Below are positions 11,850 through 21,029 of a DNA stretch of 64,000 nt, piece after piece. Within the stretch, counting starts at the first letter, position 1, and each line of letters begins with the position of its first letter. The translations under genes and the position numbers were made by a program. The notes under the pieces were generated by a model. The model was not told the DNA's origin. It saw only the letters and a list, made by a program, of their open reading frames with translations, and searched no databases. Source of the DNA: Campanula takesimana (Eukaryota > Streptophyta > Magnoliopsida > Asterales > Campanulaceae). Location: contig JAOWBW010000113.1 in NCBI GenBank assembly GCA_026119855.1, positions 682,001 to 746,000 on the forward strand, written 5' to 3'.

Positions 11850-14800
11850 GCCAGCCACCGGCCACCTTCACATCTCTTCTTCTCCTATGCTTTCTCTTAC
11901 TCCCACAGCGCCAACTTGCCTTTCTGGGTAAGAAATGCAATTTTTAAAGAAGCTTGTTAAATTTTTCGTTAATTTCGATAGCTTCCATCCATGACCATCC
12001 AAAAAAGACCCATTTCGCCACAAAAGGTGAACATTAGGCACCAAATTGCCAAAATTGGAACATTAGGATCTAAATTGCAACTCGTATGAGACTTTGGGGT
12101 ACTAATGTGCTATTTTCCCTATGTAAGACTGCATTCTCACCTTAAGAATAGGAACTATAGTATAATTTATTTATTTATTTTTCTTGGTATTTAACAGTAT
12201 GCAAACAACTTGAAGATCCTGAATCTTAGTCACTGCCACCAGTTGTTAGTGACCCCAGATTTTACCGGAGTACAAAGGCTTGAGAAAGTACTACTTGAAG
12301 GCTGCACAAGTTTAATTAAAATTCACCCATCAATTGGAATTCTGTCTTCCCTAACTTACTTGACCTTCAAAAGTTGCGAGAATCTTGAGAATCTTCCAGA
12401 CAGTATTTGTGAGCTACAATCACTTGAATATTTAAACATAAGTCATTGCCTAAAACTAGAAAAATTCCCGGATAATGTTGGCAATTTGGTAAGTCTACAA
12501 AAGCTTTCTGCCAAAGAAACTGCTATTAAACAGCTACCGGAGTCATTTGTACTCCTTAAGAATCTCAGAAGCTTATCTCTAAAGGGATATAATCGGAAAG
12601 TCCCTGCAAAATACTGGTTTTCACTCTTTTCATCTTGGTTATGGAGAAGGAAAAGTCCGCCTTCTATGAGACTTCTCCCACCTTCTGTATCAGGGTTGTC
12701 TTCGTTACAGAAGTTAGTTCTTCGTGATTGCAATCTGCCTGATGGAGGTATTCCGCTTGACCTTGGAAGTTTATGCTTACTGAAAGTATTGGATTTGGCT
12801 GGAAACAGTTTTCGCACTCTACCCTTTGACCTTAGTCAACTACCCAAGTTAGAAAAACTTCTCGTGAATAACTGTAGGAATCTCCAATCACTTCCACAAC
12901 TCCCTAGTAATTTGGAGGAGTTAATGGCCAATGATTGCACATCAATGGAAAAATTACCAAACCTCTCAAACTTCAAACAAGTACCACATTTGTATTTGGC
13001 AAAATGCAGTCAATTGGCTGAGATTGAGGGCTTAAAGAACCTCAATTCGGTACGGATGATAAATATTTCAGACTGCGGAAATTTGGCAACTACGTTTTCA
13101 GATACTTTCTTTCAGGTGCCGTATCACTTACTCTCCCCTCTGTGAGTTTGTGTCTCTCATCAGTAGATCAATTCCTAACATGAGGAGTGTGTGTGTGTGT
13201 ATTCTCTTGTAACAGGGGTATTCTGAGCATACTTGTGTTTCTGATATGTATCTACCGAGGGATGATATTCCAGATTGGTTCAGCTATCAGAGAGAAGGGC
13301 ATTCAATAACATTTGATATGCCATTACATGCTGATAAGAGATTACAAGGGATTACATTCTGGGCTGTTTATGACATGTCAGGTGGATCCATAGTGATGCA
13401 TTTTCCAATAGTAGTTATCAAGGATAAAACAAATAATGTTGAAGATGAACGTTGGGGGAATTTTGGTATTAATCCTTCCAATCACGTAAACAATTCATGG
13501 GTTAGCCATGTACCCCTCAGTTCTTTCAAATGCCCGATTAAAGGTGGTGAGACTATTGAGGTTTTATTTAAAATAAACCTACCCCTCAAGATGAAAAAGT
13601 GTGCTGTTCATTTGGTGTATAAACGCGAGTGTGAAAGGGTTGATCAAGGACAAGAACGTCTTTTTGCTAACGCAGAGTTGTCTCAAGGGGGAAATCCAAC
13701 TAAAAGGTTGTGCCATTGTGGACTCTTTGCACCAATGTGGAGTGCTTGGACAATGGATAACCCTGGTAGGAGGTTCATTGCCTGTTCAAGGTACAAGGTA
13801 AAGTAACACTACTTGTACTTATTTCAATTAATTACTGGCATAATTCCATTAGGCCCCATCCTTGAGATCTTTTCTCCATAAAAGCCCAGCTGAGATATAT
13901 AATTCCACCTACAACCAAATGCCCAGATCAAAATGCCATAAAAACCCAAAAGCCTACCCTCCGACCCACCCGCCGACAAGCCCGACTCCACAGCCCACCC
14001 AAGCCCGACTCCACAGCCCGCCCACCTGTATAATTAAAACAAAAAAAGGAGCTCCCAAGTTTTGAACCTTAGACCTAATGTCTAATAACTAACACCCACA
14101 CCACTAAGCCATTGAACCATGTGTTCATAAATTTGCAATATCTAATATTAGTATCTTTTTGAACGAAATCAATGACAGTATTTAAGATAAAACAATCAAT
14201 TAATGCAATTCTAAAAAATTCACAAAACTCAAATTTTGTTGTAAAAAAAAAATAGATAACATTTTTTAAAAAATATAACAAATCGCAATCTTTTATTTAT
14301 AAATATGAAAGACTTACAAATAAATTAAATTGTAATTATATAATCTTGTATTTGATAAACTTATTTTATTATTATTAAATTTTTATTCTTATACCTTTAT
14401 ACCTAAGTATACGAGCATATTAGTTAATAAAATATAAGGCATTTTAATGATTTTTTTAAGAAAACATGAAAATATGTTAATAACATGTAAGACTTTTTAT
14501 ACGAGTAATTTTGTCTTATACCTAAATATGTAGACTACTTAATAAAATATGGGATTGTTTTTATAATTTTTTTAAATGTGAACAGTTATGAAAAATAAAA
14601 TTCCTATACTTCAACTAGTCTTACACCTAATATAAGAGCGGAACGGGTAATAACATGTAAGAATTTTTATTTATGATTTTTATTTTCTAAGATATGTGAA
14701 AATTAAGAAAAAATAACTCTTATAACTTAGGTGTAAGAGTAAATCTAGTCTTATACCATGAGAATGAGAGCAGAACGGTAATAATATGTGAGATTTTCTT

Positions 14801-17068
14801 GTGATTTTTATTTTTATGAAACTTTGAAAAATATGGAAAAAAAAATCAAGGAAAAAAACTCTTATATTTTAGATATAATAGTAATTTTACAAGGTCTCAT
14901 ATCAGATTTGTGAGGGTCTATTTACAAGGTCTCATAGCAGACTCGTGAGTCTCTCAAATGTCTCATAAGTGCATTTTTTTAGGTCTTTTAATTTGTATCA
15001 AAGTCTTGTAAATTCTTATGAGACATGTAAATAAGTCTCATATAAGACTTATGAGGGTCTATTTACAAGGTCTCATAGCAGACTTATGAGTCTCTCAAAG
15101 GTCTCATAAGTGCATTTTTTAGGTCTTTTAAATTGTATCAAAGTCTTGTAAATTCTTATGAGACATGTAAATAAGTCTCATATCAGACTTACGAGGGTCT
15201 ATTTACAAGGTCTCATAGCGGACTCATGAGTCTCTCAAAGGTCTCATAAGTGCATTTTTTAAGTCTTTTAATTGGTATCAAAGTCTTGTAAATTCTTATA
15301 AGACATGTAAATAAGTCTCATATCAGACTTATGAGGGTCTATTTACAAGGTCTCATAGCAGACTCATGAGTCTTTAAAAGGTCTCATAAGTGCATTTTTT
15401 AAGTCTTATAATTTGTATCAAATTCTTGTAAATTTTTATGAGACATGTAAATTGTCTCATATCAGACTCATGAGTCTATATACAAAGGTCTCATATCAGA
15501 CTCATGAGTCTATCTACAAAAGTCTCATATCAGACTCATGAGTCTCTTAAAGGTCTCATAAGTGCATTTTTAGGTCTTATAAATTATCATGAGACATGTA
15601 AATTGTCTCATATCACACTCATGAGAGCCATTTACAAAGGTCTCGTATCAGACTCATGAGTTCCTTAAAGGTCTCATAAGTGCATTTTTTTTAGGTTTTA
15701 TAATTTGTATCAAAGTCTTGTAAATTCTCAAGAGACATCAGGGTAAATATGAGACTTTTTAAAGTTTTTTTGCCAAAAAAAAAAAAAAAAAAGAAAAAAA
15801 AAAGAAAGAGAAATTGTGAAAAAAATACACTTATAGTTCAATTTAGTTTTTAGGTCTATCATATTTTTTTCAATAAAATATTTAGTTATATCTTTTAAAA
15901 ATTGTTTTAATTTATCTAATTATTATAGTTTAATTTATTTTGATTTTCTATTTATTTTTTCTAATAAATATTTAGATACTTTATATTTTTTAAATAATAT
16001 TTTGGATTTTCTATTTATTTTTTATACAAAAAGTTAGTGTCTTAGAGAATAATCAAGAATTTTATTAATCAGTAGAGAATCTGTTTGTATTTTTCAATTT
16101 AGATTTGGCTGGCTAGTAGTAATATTATACATTCAAAGCTAATAACAAAAAGTTGGTTAGTTTAGTGGTTTAGGGAGAAGATTCCATAGAATTGCCCCAG
16201 GTTCGACTCCTGCTAGTGGCATTTTACATTTTTAGCATTCAAAATGGGAGGGGTGGGCAGCGGGTCGGGGCGGAGTCGGGCTGGGCTGTGGGTACCGGAC
16301 CGGTTATGGGCGGGGCTTAGGTTGGAGCTGTTCTTTCAAGCATGTGGGGTTAATTGGAATTTTGATTTGGTCTTGGGTTCTTATGGGTTTATGATCTAAA
16401 CCAGGGGGCCTAGGGTCCAAACCCCTTAATTACTACCTCTATCCCAAAATAAATGACCTTTTCTTTTTAATCCAAAATGTGTCCCTAAATGGTCTTTTAC
16501 CCATATATATATATATTTTTTTTTTCAAATTTCTCTTTATACTTGCAAAACTAATATTTTGAAAGCGGGTAGAAATGACATTTATGATTTTTTACCATTA
16601 AAAGTCGACTTATTCATAGTTCATTTAAGTCGGAAAAGGTCATTCATATTGGGACGGAGGAGTAATAATGGTATGTTTGTTTTATGGGTTTGATTACCTT
16701 AAATTGTCTAATAATAGGAACAACAGTCTTGTGGATTCTTCGAGTGGTGTGATCCAGAATTAACTGAAAGGGGCAGGGAACTAATCGTTTCTTTGAGGGG
16801 AGAAGTAAAAAAATTGAAGAACGAGGAAGAGGAAAGGCTTAGAAGAGAAGAAAGTGATGAAGAGAGGATGGAGAGAATGATTGAAAAGAACAATATGTTG
16901 AAGGAAATGAATGGGAAGTTGAAGAATGAGGTTTCAAGATTAGTTTCAAAGGAAAAGTATTTGGTTTGGGCAATTGTGGTAATATCTTTACATTGTCTAC
17001 TGATGATGCAATGGTGTATAAGTGGTGGTTTTTGGACTTCAAGAAGTCAACCCTTGTTTCTGACTTGA
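8901..17068 (+). CDS. TIR-NBS-LRR immune receptor fused to GRF zinc finger, coiled coil and membrane segment
   Basis: Six exons in consistent phase: 8901-9385, 9673-10759, 10891-11166, 12198-13115, 13216-13797, 16718-17068; 1232 aa. Domains: TIR (about 8-160, NADase Glu in CLDEL), NB-ARC (P-loop GMGGIGKTT about 218, kinase-2 VLIVLDDVD, GGLPLAL, FLDIACFF, IMHDL), LRRs (about 560-920) and a C-terminal jelly-roll/post-LRR domain (about 935-1065, LPRDDIPDWF). Exon 5 then continues without a stop into half a GRF zinc finger (CHC at 1088-1090, NPGRRF, C1112). Exon 6 supplies the last Cys (C1121, GFFEW), a charged coiled coil (about 1143-1194) and a membrane segment (about 1197-1217). TNLs sense pathogen effectors and trigger cell death; GRF fingers bind nucleic acid in other proteins, and small plant GRF proteins have this same coiled-coil/membrane tail. 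The GRF part may be an integrated decoy (inference). The upstream in-frame ATG at 8817 lies in the MITE. Confidence 0.85.
11184..12120. mobile_element. Non-autonomous Mutator-like element in TNL intron 3
   Basis: Inverted ends of about 200 bp start AGGGCAAATAG and AGGGAAAATAG. A second family member with the same ends and core lies at 33095-34035 and has a near-perfect 9-bp duplication. Here the flanks ATGTTAAG and ATGTAAG look like a decayed duplication. The element begins 17 bases after the exon 3 splice donor. A stretch of about 250 bases (11670-11925), rich in C runs and a CA microsatellite, has no match in the sister copy and may be captured sequence. Confidence 0.8.
14047..14112 (-). 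repeat. tRNA-like (SINE-type) segment, left arm
   Basis: On the minus strand CAATGGCTTAGTGG resembles a pol III box A and AAGGTTCAAAACTT a box B, about 45 bases apart. It is not a functional tRNA, because no clean cloverleaf is apparent. Confidence 0.45.
14880..15745 (+). repeat. 141-bp tandem repeat array
   Basis: The word TCTCATAAGTGCATTTTTT recurs at 14961, 15102, 15242, 15382, 15554 and 15672, so the main period is 140-141 bp with one longer and one shorter unit. Units are full of short palindromes around CTCATGAG and GTCTCATATCAGAC. It is non-coding. Confidence 0.9.
16153..16222 (+). repeat. tRNA-like (SINE-type) segment, right arm
   Basis: GTTAGTTTAGTGGTTTAG (box A-like) is followed about 45 bases later by GGTTCGACTCC (box B). 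It mirrors the left-arm copy in opposite orientation. Confidence 0.5.
16433..16662. mobile_element. Stowaway MITE in TNL intron 5
   Basis: Ends CTACCTCTATCCC and GGGACGGAGGAG are inverted, with an outer TA on the right. It lies 55 bases upstream of the GRF second exon. Confidence 0.8.
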
Positions 17069-17803
17069 GTTTGCTTCATTTCATTGGTGATGATGGATAT
17101 GATGTTACTAGCAATTTGTATTAGGGTTGAAAAGAGTTGAAATGTTGCATCTTTTGTGGTACTCTGTTTTTGTAATTTTGAACTCTGAAATTGTTGTAGT
17201 TTGTTTTATACATGGACTTAATGAACACATGAGTGATTCTGATCACATTGTATTTACCTACTGCCTAACCAACTACTCGGAAAAAAAAAAAAAAAAAAAA
17301 CCCAACTATTGTCACATGTTGTTATGGAGGAACTAGTTTCCCCCCAAAACACACTCGGGAATCAATGTATCATCATATTTCTCACCCACCACCACAAACA
17401 CTGGCGGAGGTATGTAGGGGCAAGCAGGGGCAATTGCCCCCCCCCCCCCCTTGATTTTTTTTTTAATAAATCAAAACGACGTCGTTTTTCTATAAGTATA
17501 AATATAAACCTCACCCAATAGAATCACAGTTGAACGAAAAAAAAAAAAAAAAAAGGGGACAAAGAGCGACTTCAGCGATCGACCATCGACGCCTACGCCG
17601 ACGCCGACAGACAGAGGGCTTCTTCAACCTACCGATTCTCAAGCAAATTCTATTCTCTATATTCTTCCCTATTCAAATATTTAGGTAAGAACTTCATCAA
17701 TGTTGATTTCTCTATTCTATTATGTTGATTTCTCAATTAGGGTTAGTATTGTTTTTGGTTTGATTTGAATTTTGGGTTTTTACAACTCAATCAGATTGTT
17801 TAA

Positions 17804-18068
17804 TCACAATGGACGGTTAGGAACAGAGGATGCAATGAGCAGAATGACCCCTTCTGCAGAGAGGTTGAGAGAACCGATCCCAAGTGCAGGACGGAAGGAG
17901 CTGATCAGCCTGGTTCAGATTCAGAGTGCAATGCGAAGTCCAAATCGCAAAGCAGTGAATATTCTTGGTTCCAAAGAAAAAGAGTTGCCACCCCTCTTAC
18001 TCCAGTAGATATGAAGAAAATTCATTTGAGTCCTATGCCTTTGCATTCTGCTAGTATTCCTGTTCCAG
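17804..18068 (+). other. Open frame inside the hAT element, possible captured exon
   Basis: An 88-codon stretch without stops, Cys- and charge-rich at first, then with the motif VATPLTPVDMKKIHLSPMP. A possible acceptor (GGAACAG, 17818-17824) precedes it and CCAG|GTAAGA follows. Its high GC relative to the flanks fits host coding sequence. I do not recognise the source gene. It may instead be a leftover of the element's own gene. Confidence 0.4.
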
Positions 18069-18072
18069 GTAA

Positions 18073-18562
18073 GACCACCCACAATGGCCTATTGAATGAC
18101 TTGTTGGAAAGTGGTCAATAGGGGTGAGGGATGTAATGGGGTATTGAATGAGTTGTTGAAGAGGTGTGGGTGTTGGCCCGGATCAATAGGCGTTGGTGCA
18201 GGAGGTGGGTCCCTCCGTTCAACACGCGTCAACTTCCAAGTGGTGAGGACAAGGTGCGTGTTGTACACGCGCGGCACGGGCGAGTGGACGGCGCGAGTGG
18301 CCGACTAATCCGTCATTTCCAACCAGATTTCGCCACTTGTCTCTCTCTAGTTGGTTGGCTTTTAATCATAAAAAACATTAATTAAGTGGTGGGGTAGGAT
18401 GATGAGTTGGGAGGGTGTTGAATGGAAAGTATTAAATAAGCTATTGGAATGTGTAAAAATTGATGGGTTGTTGAATGAGTATGTGGATGAAGAGAGAAGA
18501 TGAGGTGGGAGGATAAAGTGGGTGTTAAATAGAATTAGGGTGTTGAACCATTGTGGATGGTC
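18073..18562. mobile_element. Tourist/Harbinger-type MITE nested in the hAT
   Basis: Termini GACCACCCACAATGG and CCATTGTGGATGGTC are inverted, with TAA on both sides (18070-18072 and 18563-18565). A 3-bp TAA duplication is the hallmark of PIF/Harbinger insertion. Confidence 0.88.
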
Positions 18563-18578
18563 TAAGTACTAATACATA

Positions 18579-18837
18579 CTCCCTCCGTCCCAGCTCACTT
18601 GAGACTTTTTGACCAAAACTGGTCAACTTAAGGTAGGTTTGACCAACACTTTATAGAAATATTTATGTTCCAAAAAACTTTTTAAAAATTGTTATTGAGA
18701 GGATTTTTAATGTCGGTCATTTTACATTTTTTTAATTTTTGTTCGGAACATAAATATTTCTATAAAGTGTTGGTCAAACCGACCTTAAGTTGACCAGTTT
18801 TGGTCAAAAAGTCTCAAGTGAGCGGGGACGGAGGGAG
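18579..18837. mobile_element. Stowaway MITE nested in the hAT
   Basis: Its long inverted arms contain TTGACCAAAACTGGTCAA. It belongs to the same family as the copy at 33331-33590. Confidence 0.92.
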
Positions 18838-18957
18838 TATATAGGAGTAGACCAAAAAAAAAAAAAAATCGGGGGTGAACCCCCGTTCATTATTCGTTTG
18901 GCCCAAATAAGTCTTGCCCCCCTCACTCAAATTCCTGGCTCCGCCACTGACCACAAA

Positions 18958-19222
18958 TATGGACCCGACCAAAAAAAAAAAAAAAAGTAGTCAAAAGATT
19001 AGAAGAAAAGAGAGCACTACCATAGTAAAAGTTTGCTTAAAAAAAGGCTTGTTTATGAATTATTGCACATGGAGGGAAAGCTACACTAGACTAAAGCCAA
19101 ATTAAAAAAACACAAGCAAGCATACGCTACATGTTTAAAGCCAAATCAAACCACTCCAATTTTTCGGATTTTTGAAAATTTTGTAAGTTTGAATGGATTA
19201 ACTATATCATATAATATGATAA
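18958..19222. other. Intergenic, nothing recognised
   Basis: AT-rich sequence with poly-A runs between the hAT target duplication and the RALF stop codon. It presumably includes the RALF 3' UTR. Confidence 0.5.
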
Positions 19223-19561
19223 TTAATCACCCCGATCACACCTATAATACTTGGAGCAGCCTCTAGTGTAAGGATTAGACTGAGGAGGAGTACACCCACC
19301 GGATTTAGTATAGGCTTCACCATTACCACCACCATTGCAAACCGGATGATCTCTCTTCAACGCTCCGATTGAAATATACCTCTTTGTCTCCAGAAACCTT
19401 CGACTTATCTCTGAATCCATCACCATCTCCAGCTCCTCGTTACATTCCGCCATCGATCCATTACACGGTGCATTTGCATCAGAAATGGATACACCTAAAT
19501 CAAGCATGAATGTAAGAACAAGGCACAAATGGAGGAGAGTTTTGTTATAACTTAACTTCAT
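19223..19561 (-). CDS. RALF-like peptide hormone precursor (112 aa)
   Basis: Intronless, as usual for RALFs. An N-terminal hydrophobic signal peptide (about residues 5-29) is followed by an acidic propeptide, then the subtilase S1P processing motif RRFL (about 54-57). The mature peptide begins near residue 60. It has YISIGAL where most RALFs have YISY, and four Cys (HPVC, SGGC, RGC, YRC) that form the two conserved disulfides. The C-terminal RGCSKYYRCDRGD is near consensus. RALFs are secreted and bind FERONIA-type receptor kinases to raise apoplastic pH and modulate growth and immunity. The length is normal for the family. The reading frame looks complete and functional; the Tyr-to-Ile change in the receptor-binding motif is the one oddity. 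Confidence 0.93.
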   Translation of the reverse strand: MKLSYNKTLLHLCLVLTFMLDLGVSISDANAPCNGSMAECNEELEMVMDSEISRRFLETKRYISIGALKRDHPVCNGGGNGEAYTKSGGCTPPQSNPYTRGCSKYYRCDRGD

Positions 19562-19624
19562 TTTTTTTTAGTATGTCTTTGTTTTTCTTAGTTCCCACTA
19601 TAATATGAGTATACTATGGTGAAC

Positions 19625-19633
19625 TTTTATATA
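19625..19633 (-). promoter_or_regulatory. TATA box of the RALF gene
   Basis: TATATAAAA on the minus strand, 64 to 72 bases upstream of the start codon. The spacing fits a short leader. Confidence 0.65.
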
Positions 19634-20092
19634 TGTACATGGCTAGTGGAAGCCACACTGGAGAATAGAAAAGGCTCTTCACCTAACTTAAAGATGCATG
19701 GCCACTACTTTTCCTTTTTTCTTACTCACCAATCATTACAAGTATTTTACTTGTTTTTATCCTACAAATAAAATAGTTTTATTTAATCTGATGAATAATT
19801 ATTATTAAAATAGTCTTTCTTTATTTGTCTCCTCTTAAATTAAATTGCTCAAAAATGGGTGGGATGAGCAACTTTGGCTTGTGGCATTGTAGACTTTTGG
19901 CACATGAGGGAGAAAGGGATTACGGTGCTTAATTTCAAGTAAGACAGTCGGGTGTAATTGACCAGTTTAATTAATTACAGCCTGTTAATTCACTTTGTTC
20001 AATATCTACAGATATATTAATTCCACCCAAACTCCTTAATTTTTGGTACTCCTACTTGTAACATAAATTAATTGGAGCGATTCTCCTGTACA
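19634..20092. other. RALF upstream region, no gene
   Basis: AT-rich sequence with no ORF or repeat that I can name. It should hold the RALF promoter. Confidence 0.5.
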
Positions 20093-20995
20093 CCCGCCGC
20101 ATGGCGTGCGGCGGGCTTTCCAATTTTTTTTTTTTTTTTTTTTTTTGTCGTTTTTTTTTTTTTTTTTGTTACCATCTCAACTTTTTTTCCTTCAACAAAA
20201 GTAACACTTTTATAACAAATGTAGCACTTTTTTTATTCAAATGTAACACTTGTTTTAAAAAAAATGTACCACAATTTTGCTTCAATAGATAAAAGGTAAC
20301 ATAAAGATTGACAACTAAACTAATGTAACACTTTTTAGAAAAAGAATGTAACACTCATTGTTTCAAATGTAACAATTTTTCTCTCTCAAAATTAACATAG
20401 GATTCACAACTAAAACTAATGTTACATTTTATAAAAAATGAATGTAACATTTTTTTCTCAATTGTAACAGTTTATATTCTTAAATGTAACATTATATATG
20501 ATATGTAACAATTTTTTATTAAGAAAGTAACAATTGAAATGCAAACCCATTTTTATTTTTTTTGTAAAACTGCTATTACCTTTAACAGTAGAAAGTGTTA
20601 CTTTTTGAAGATGAAAGTGTTACTTTTATCAGAACATAGTGTTACATTTTAGCTGATGAGCAACTCAAACTTTTTGTGTGTAAAAAATATGTTTTTTTAA
20701 AAAAAAAATCAAACCATATTATGACTTATGTAGTTTTATTCGTCTCGTCGAGACGAACACAACGGTATTTTTAAATATTTTTTCCGACTTATAAAACACA
20801 AGATATAGCATTTTAAAGGTTTTGGAGATTTTTTTTTTAACCGCTGGACAAATGGATGGACCAGTTTTAAGAAGAACCGATGGGTAATAACGATGGATAA
20901 CGCCTTGGACCGCTGGACAATGCTTTGGACCGCTGGACAAAAGCCGTTTGAGTGGGTTGACCCACGGGTTTGACCCGTTGCACATTGTGCAACGG
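20093..20995. repeat. Hairpin-bounded repeat unit rich in TGTAACACT words
   Basis: It starts with the hairpin CCCGCCGCA/TGCGGCGGG (20093-20115, 5-base loop) and ends with CCGTTGCACA/TGTGCAACGG (20975-20995, 1-base loop). Between them about fifteen variants of AATGTAACACTTTT are scattered (20200-20660) and GACCGCTGGACAA is repeated three times near 20840-20940. It has no coding capacity. It could be a Helitron or another transposon relic, but the expected CTRR terminus is not seen. Confidence 0.5.
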
Positions 20996-21029
20996 TTGTA
21001 TATAAGAATTTGTCAATTAATTGTTGCTA

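Larger units (their letters stand above)
13848..16430. mobile_element. Foldback-like element with tRNA-like ends, in intron 5
   Basis: Both ends carry the same features in opposite orientation. From the outside in they are a GGCCCC border (GGCCCCAT on the left, GGGGGCC on the right), a GC-rich tract containing GCCCGACTCC, and a tRNA-like box A/box B segment. The arms are about 250 bp and diverged. Between them lie AT-rich degenerate repeats (14380-14880) and a 141-bp tandem array. No transposase is present. Family not recognised. Confidence 0.5.
13798..16717 (+). other. Intron 5 of the TNL-GRF gene (2.9 kb)
   Basis: Donor AAG|GTAAAG and acceptor AATAATAG|GAA join the two halves of the GRF zinc finger in phase 0. 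If the intron is retained, two codons and a TAA follow, giving a receptor with half a finger. The intron is filled by an inverted-repeat element with internal tandem repeats and by one Stowaway MITE. I see no coding region in it. Confidence 0.75.
17399..18949. mobile_element. hAT derivative with perfect 8-bp target duplication
   Basis: CACTGGCGGAGG at the left and CTCCGCCACTG at the right are inverted termini. The flanking ACCACAAA is present at both 17391-17398 and 18950-18957. These ends are typical of plant hAT elements. No transposase domain remains. The interior holds a leader-like stretch, an open frame of 88 codons (17804-18068) ending at a splice-donor-like CCAG|GTAAGA, a Harbinger MITE and a Stowaway MITE. 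It sits about 330 bases past the TNL-GRF stop codon and may affect its 3' end. Confidence 0.9.

Noticed and set aside
16153..16222. Functional tRNA gene
   Set aside because: Box A and B words are present, but no convincing acceptor stem or anticodon arm. It fits a SINE-type relic.
20093..20995. Helitron
   Set aside because: A terminal hairpin is present, but no TC start or CTRR end at the expected distance.
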